Assembly (NCBI RefSeq): GCF_005860775.1
Contig: NZ_VCHQ01000005.1
Location: forward strand, 62,001-126,000
Reading direction: 5' to 3'
DNA: 64,000 bases
Source of the DNA: Klebsiella indica
GTDB lineage: Bacteria > Pseudomonadota > Gammaproteobacteria > Enterobacterales > Enterobacteriaceae
Below are positions 59,863 through 64,000 of the stretch, in pieces. Position 1 is the stretch's first letter; each line of letters starts with the position of its first letter. The position numbers were made by a program, and so were the translations under genes. The notes below the pieces were generated by a model. It did not search any database. It saw nothing but the letters and a program-made list of their open reading frames with translations, and was not told where the DNA came from.

Positions 59863-61544
59863 CCTTCACTCCCTGCGTGCTCATCCCCTGCTACAACCAC
59901 GGCGCGATGATGGCGCGGGTGCTGGCGCGGCTACAGCCGTTTAAACTGCCCTGCATTGTGGTGGATGACGGCAGTGACGAAACAACACGTCGGCAATTAG
60001 CACAGCTGGCGGCTCAGGAACCGAATCTGACGCTGATCCGCCTGCCGGAAAACGCGGGCAAAGGCGCTGCGGTGATTCGTGGGCTACAGGCGGCCTCAGA
60101 CGCGGGATTTACCCACGCGGTGCAGGTGGACGCCGACGGTCAGCATGCCATTGAAGATATTCCGAAGCTGCTTGAACTGGCGCAGAAAAACCCAACCGCG
60201 CTGATCTCCGGGCAGCCGATCTATGACGATTCCATTCCCCGTTCGCGCCTGTACGGTCGCTGGATAACCCACGTCTGGGTATGGATTGAAACGCTTTCGT
60301 TCCGGTTGAAAGACAGCATGTGCGGGTTTCGCGTGTATCCGGTCGCCCCTGTGCTGCAACTGGCGCAGCGCGTCACGCTCGGCAAACGGATGGACTTCGA
60401 CACCGAAGTCATGGTGCGCCTCTACTGGCAGGGCAACACCAGCTATTTTGTCCCGACCCGCGTAACCTACCCGCTGGACGGACTGTCCCATTTTGACGCG
60501 CTAAAAGACAACTGCCGAATTTCACTGATGCACACCCGCTTGTTCTTCGGCATGCTGCCGCGCATCCCGTCTTTGCTGTTTCGCCGCTCGTCGCCGCACT
60601 GGGCGCGCCAGCAGGAAGTTAAAGGGCTGTGGGGAATGCGTCTGATGCTGCTGGTCTGGCGTCTGCTTGGGCGTAAGGCGTTCTCGCTGCTGCTTTATCC
60701 GGTGGTCGGCGTCTACTGGCTGACGGCAGCGCACGCCCGCAAAGCGTCGCAACACTGGCTGGCCCGCGTGCGAACGCAACTGACGTCACGCCAGCGCCCC
60801 GTTCCGTCCCGGCTGACCAGCTTCCACCACTTTCTGCGTTTTGGCGAAGCGATGCTGGATAAAATCGCCAGCTGGCGCGGGGAGCTACAGTTTGGCCGCG
60901 ATGTGGTCTTTGCGCCGGGCGCAGAAGCAACGCTCAACATCACGGCGCCGACGGGCAAACTGCTGCTGGCCTCGCATCTGGGCGATGTCGAAGCCTGCCG
61001 CGCGCTGGCGCAATTGCAGGGCAGCAAAACCATCAACGCTCTGGTGTTCAGCGACAATGCCCAACGTTTTAAACAGATTATGGACGAGACGGCGCCGCAG
61101 GCCGGGCTGAACCTGATGCCCGTCACCGACATCGGCCCGGACACCGCCATCCTGCTGAAAGAGAAGCTGGAACGCGGCGAGTGGATCGCCATTGTTGGCG
61201 ACCGTATTGCGGTTAACCCACAGCGTGGCGGCGAGTGGCGCGTCTGCTGGAGCCGTTTTATGGGTCAGCCCGCGCCGTTTCCGCAGGGGCCATTTATTCT
61301 GGCCTCCATCCTGCGCTGCCCGGTTCAGCTTATTTTCGCTCTGCGCCAGAACGGGAAACGGCATATCCACTGTGAACCGTTCGCCGACCCGCTGCTGTTG
61401 CCGCGCGCCGAACGCCAGCAGGCATTACAGCAGGCCATCGACCGCTACGCCGAACGCCTTGAGCACTACGCGCTACAGTCGCCTCTCGACTGGTTTAATT
61501 TTTTCGATTTCTGGCAACTGCCGGATGCCAAAAACAAGGAGTAA
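59853..61544 (+). CDS. Fused glycosyltransferase (GT2) / LpxL-type acyltransferase
   Basis: A two-domain protein of 563 residues. Residues 1 to about 240 are a GT2 glycosyltransferase with VVDDGSDE (Asp38-Asp39) and the metal-binding VDADGQH (Asp93, Asp95). A hydrophobic segment follows near 262-292. Residues about 320 to 563 resemble late acyltransferases of the LpxL/HtrB group, with HX4E as LASHLGDVEA (His375, Glu380). Fusion of sugar transfer and acyl transfer suggests that both steps occur on one membrane-bound intermediate, for example a glycosylated lipid anchor of the polyene. Its exact substrate is not known. Confidence 0.85.
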   Translation: MPLTFTPCVLIPCYNHGAMMARVLARLQPFKLPCIVVDDGSDETTRRQLAQLAAQEPNLTLIRLPENAGKGAAVIRGLQAASDAGFTHAVQVDADGQHAIEDIPKLLELAQKNPTALISGQPIYDDSIPRSRLYGRWITHVWVWIETLSFRLKDSMCGFRVYPVAPVLQLAQRVTLGKRMDFDTEVMVRLYWQGNTSYFVPTRVTYPLDGLSHFDALKDNCRISLMHTRLFFGMLPRIPSLLFRRSSPHWARQQEVKGLWGMRLMLLVWRLLGRKAFSLLLYPVVGVYWLTAAHARKASQHWLARVRTQLTSRQRPVPSRLTSFHHFLRFGEAMLDKIASWRGELQFGRDVVFAPGAEATLNITAPTGKLLLASHLGDVEACRALAQLQGSKTINALVFSDNAQRFKQIMDETAPQAGLNLMPVTDIGPDTAILLKEKLERGEWIAIVGDRIAVNPQRGGEWRVCWSRFMGQPAPFPQGPFILASILRCPVQLIFALRQNGKRHIHCEPFADPLLLPRAERQQALQQAIDRYAERLEHYALQSPLDWFNFFDFWQLPDAKNKE

Positions 61545-61547
61545 AGG

Positions 61548-61970
61548 GTGCTTAACGATCCCCGTTTTACTGCTGAAGTAGAGCTGACCATTCCGTTCCA
61601 CGACGTCGATATGATGGGCGTTGCGTGGCACGGCAACTATTTCCGCTACTTCGAGATTGCCCGTGAGGCGCTGCTCAACCAGTTCGACTACGGCTACCGC
61701 CAGATGAAAGCGTCCGGCTACCTGTGGCCTGTGGTCGATACCCGCGTGAAGTACCGCAACGCGCTGACATTCGAACAACGCATTCGGGTGCGCGCCCGCC
61801 TTGAAGAGTACGAAAACCGCCTGCGCATCGGCTACGAAATTTTTGATGCGCAGACGGGAAAACGCGCCACGACGGGTTACACCATCCAGGTGGCGGTAGA
61901 AGAGAAAAGCCGCGAGATGTGCTTCGTCAGCCCGGATATTTTGTTTGAACGTATGGGAGTAACGCCATGA
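61548..61970 (+). CDS. 4-hydroxybenzoyl-CoA thioesterase-family protein
   Basis: A 140-residue hot-dog thioesterase. The start is GTG at 61548 with AAGGAG six bases upstream. The active-site region HDVDMMGVAWHGNYFRYFE carries Asp21, as in the YbgC/4HBT family. It probably releases or edits the acyl chain on the carrier. The stop overlaps the next start by 4 bp. Confidence 0.87.
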   Translation: MLNDPRFTAEVELTIPFHDVDMMGVAWHGNYFRYFEIAREALLNQFDYGYRQMKASGYLWPVVDTRVKYRNALTFEQRIRVRARLEEYENRLRIGYEIFDAQTGKRATTGYTIQVAVEEKSREMCFVSPDILFERMGVTP

Positions 61971-62572
61971 GATTCCTGCCGCTGCTGGCGCTGATCATCA
62001 GCCCGTTCGTGAGCGGGCTGACGCTCGACGATCTGCAACAGCGCTTTACCGAACAGCCGGTTGTCCGCGCTCACTTCGATCAAACCCGGACGATTAAGGA
62101 TCTGCCGCAGCCGCTGCGATCCCAGGGCAGGATGCTGATCGCTCGCGACCAGGGGCTGCTGTGGGATCAAACCGCCCCGTTCCCGATGCAACTGCTGCTG
62201 GACGACAAACGGATGGTACAGGTGATCAACGGCCAGCCGCCGCAGGTCATCACCGCCGAAAACAACCCGCAGATGTTCCAGTTTAATCACCTGCTGCGCG
62301 CGCTGTTCCAGGCTGACCGCAGCGTGCTGGAGCAGAACTTCCGCGTCGATTTCGCCGATAAAGGCGAGGGACGCTGGACGCTGCGACTGACGCCGATCAC
62401 CACGCCGCTGGACAAGATTTTCGCCACGATTGACCTGGCCGGACAAACGTATCTGGAGTCAATCCAACTGAATGATAAACAAGGCGATCGCACGGATATC
62501 GCACTCACTCAACACCAACTGACGCCCGCTCAACTGACCGATGACGAACGCCAACGTTTTACCGCGCAATAG
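61967..62572 (+). CDS. LolA-like outer-membrane lipid carrier protein
   Basis: A 201-residue protein with a signal peptide (residues 1 to about 18, ending VSG) and a LolA-like beta fold (QPVVRAHFDQTRTIKDLPQPL, then GLLWDQTAPFP). Such proteins accompany aryl-polyene loci and are presumed to carry a hydrophobic product through the periplasm. The start overlaps the thioesterase stop by 4 bp, and the end overlaps the exporter by 32 bp. Confidence 0.85.
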   Translation: MRFLPLLALIISPFVSGLTLDDLQQRFTEQPVVRAHFDQTRTIKDLPQPLRSQGRMLIARDQGLLWDQTAPFPMQLLLDDKRMVQVINGQPPQVITAENNPQMFQFNHLLRALFQADRSVLEQNFRVDFADKGEGRWTLRLTPITTPLDKIFATIDLAGQTYLESIQLNDKQGDRTDIALTQHQLTPAQLTDDERQRFTAQ

Positions 62573-64000
62573 CCGTAAAAGCCTCGCGCTGCTATGGGGT
62601 GTCGCCTGCCTGATTATGTTGGGCGCATTGCTGACGCTGCTGCCCCAGTCACGGCTGAACAGCAGCGTGCTGGCAATGCTGCCAAAACAGGCTTTAGGGA
62701 ATATTCCGCCTGGCCTGAACGACGGTTTCATGCAGCGCCTCGACCAACAGCTGGTCTGGCTGGTAAGCCCGGGTAAACAGGCCGATCCGCAGGTGGCGCG
62801 CGACTGGCTCGCGCTGTTGCAAAAATCCCACGCGCTGGCGGACGTCAAAGGCCCGATGGACGCCGACAGCCAGCAGGCATGGGGCGCCTTTTTCTGGCAG
62901 CATCGCAACGGCCTGATCGATGAGGCCACCCGCGCTCGTCTGCAAAACGGCGGCGACGCGCAGGCGCAGTGGATTCTGTCTCAGCTGTATTCCGCCTTCT
63001 CCGGGGTGAGCGGTAAAGAGCTGCAAAACGATCCGCTGATGCTGATGCGCGGTTCGCAGCTGGCGATGGCGAAAAACGGCCAGCGTCTGCGGCTGATGGA
63101 CGGCTGGCTGGTCACTCAGGATGAGCAGGGGCACTACTGGTATCTGCTGCACGGCGAGCTGGCCGGTTCGTCGTTTGATATGCAGCAAACGCACCAGCTC
63201 GTCACCACGCTCAGCGCGCTGGAAGGTGAACTAAAAACGCGTTATCCGCAGGCGCAGCTGCTGTCGCGCGGTACGGTTTTTTACAGTGATTACGCCAGCC
63301 AGCAGGCGAAACAGGATATCTCCACCCTTGGCGTGGCGACGGTTCTGGGCGTGATTCTGCTGATCGTGGCGGTCTTTCGCTCGCTGCGCCCGCTGCTGCT
63401 GTGCCTGATATCGATTGGCGTCGGCGCGCTGGCCGGAACCGTCGTCACCCTGCTGATTTTCGGCGAGCTGCATCTGATGACGCTGGTGATGAGCATGAGC
63501 ATCATCGGTATTTCGGCCGACTATACGCTTTATTACCTGACCGAGCGCATGGTGCACGGCAACGACGCGTCGCCGTGGCAGAGCCTCGCCAAAGTGCGCA
63601 ACGCCCTGCTGCTGGCGCTGCTGACCACCGTCGCGGCGTATCTGATCATGATGCTCGCCCCTTTCCCCGGCATTCGCCAGATGGCGGTATTTGCCGCCGT
63701 GGGATTAAGCGCCTCCTGCCTGACGGTCATTTTCTGGCATCCGTGGCTGTGTCGCGGGCTGCCTGTGCGCCCCGTTCCGGCAATGGTGCTGATGTTGCGC
63801 TGGCTGGCGGCGTGGCGGCGCAATAAAAAACTGTCCATCGGCCTGCCGGTGGCGCTGGCGATCTTCTCGCTGGCGGGCATCGCAACGCTGCATGTGGATG
63901 ACGATATTTCACAGCTACAGGCGCTGCCGCAGCAGATTCTGGCGCAGGAAAAAGCGATCACCGCCCTGACCGGGCAGAGCGTCGATCAGAAATGGTTTGT
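62541..64000 (+). CDS. MMPL/RND-family exporter of the aryl-polyene cluster (cut by the window edge)
   Basis: The frame opens with ATG at 62541 (MTNANVLPRN), inside the end of the LolA-like gene, and has no stop before the right edge: about 486 residues of an expected 750 to 800. An N-terminal transmembrane helix (about 16-36) is followed by a long periplasmic domain (to about 250). A block of five to six helices then includes VATVLGVILLIVAVFRSL and MSMSIIGISADYTLYYLTER, the latter typical of MMPL transporters (Asp in the proton path). A second periplasmic domain begins near residue 445. It probably exports the polyene lipid from the inner membrane. Confidence 0.88.
   Translation, partial: MTNANVLPRNSRKSLALLWGVACLIMLGALLTLLPQSRLNSSVLAMLPKQALGNIPPGLNDGFMQRLDQQLVWLVSPGKQADPQVARDWLALLQKSHALADVKGPMDADSQQAWGAFFWQHRNGLIDEATRARLQNGGDAQAQWILSQLYSAFSGVSGKELQNDPLMLMRGSQLAMAKNGQRLRLMDGWLVTQDEQGHYWYLLHGELAGSSFDMQQTHQLVTTLSALEGELKTRYPQAQLLSRGTVFYSDYASQQAKQDISTLGVATVLGVILLIVAVFRSLRPLLLCLISIGVGALAGTVVTLLIFGELHLMTLVMSMSIIGISADYTLYYLTERMVHGNDASPWQSLAKVRNALLLALLTTVAAYLIMMLAPFPGIRQMAVFAAVGLSASCLTVIFWHPWLCRGLPVRPVPAMVLMLRWLAAWRRNKKLSIGLPVALAIFSLAGIATLHVDDDISQLQALPQQILAQEKAITALTGQSVDQKWF

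Overview
The window comes from the chromosome of a member of the Enterobacteriaceae in the Escherichia / Salmonella / Citrobacter group. Protein after protein can be recognised at E. coli length, and the backbone gene order (glg - asd - gnt - yhhW - ryhB - yhhY - ggt - ugp - liv - panM - livJ - rpoH - ftsXEY - rsmD - yhhLMN - zntA - tusA - yhhQ - dcrB - yhhST) is the E. coli order. Several accessory blocks that E. coli K-12 lacks at these positions, and the absence of yhhX, suggest a Citrobacter-like genome. The species cannot be proved from the sequence alone.

Layout. 1-8.1 kb: glycogen operon on the minus strand (glgB-glgX-glgC-glgA-glgP; glgP is cut by the left edge). 8.3-13.7 kb: asd, the gluconate genes gntR/gntK/gntU with two GntR operators, and the pirin yhhW. 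14.0-14.1 kb: the iron-stress small RNA RyhB with its Fur box. 14.2-22 kb: aaaT (yhhY), ggt, yhhA and the PhoB-type ugpBAECQ glycerol-3-phosphate operon. 22.2-27.2 kb: accessory block 1, an IclR-type regulator followed by a DapA/KDG-type aldolase, an MFS sugar-acid carrier and a UxaA/GarD-type dehydratase, placed between ugpB and livF. 27.4-37 kb: the branched-chain amino acid ABC system livKHMGF and livJ, with panM and accessory block 2 (LemA + DUF2207 membrane protein) between livK and livJ. 37.4-40.3 kb: accessory block 3, a PuuE/GabT-like aminotransferase divergent from a MocR/GabR-type regulator. 40.3-53.5 kb: rpoH, ftsX-ftsE-ftsY, rsmD, yhhL, yhhM, yhhN, zntA with a textbook MerR-type promoter, tusA, an ERIC-like repeat, yhhQ, dcrB, yhhS, yhhT. 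54-64 kb: accessory block 4, the first part of an aryl-polyene type II polyketide cluster, which runs off the right edge.

How the genes work together. The glg genes make and degrade glycogen. The gnt genes take up and phosphorylate gluconate. Block 1 has all the parts of a sugar-acid catabolic route (uptake, dehydration to a 2-keto-3-deoxy acid, aldol cleavage, regulation), and its substrate is unknown. Block 4 has the activating ligase for an aromatic starter, two acyl carrier proteins, a ketosynthase-like chain-length factor, a FabZ-type dehydratase, a thioesterase, two acyltransferase activities, a fused glycosyltransferase, a methyltransferase, a LolA-like carrier and an MMPL exporter. 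This is the machinery for making a lipid-linked polyene and moving it to the outer membrane. The catalytic ketosynthases, the ketoreductase and probably the phosphopantetheinyl transferase acpT should lie just beyond the window.
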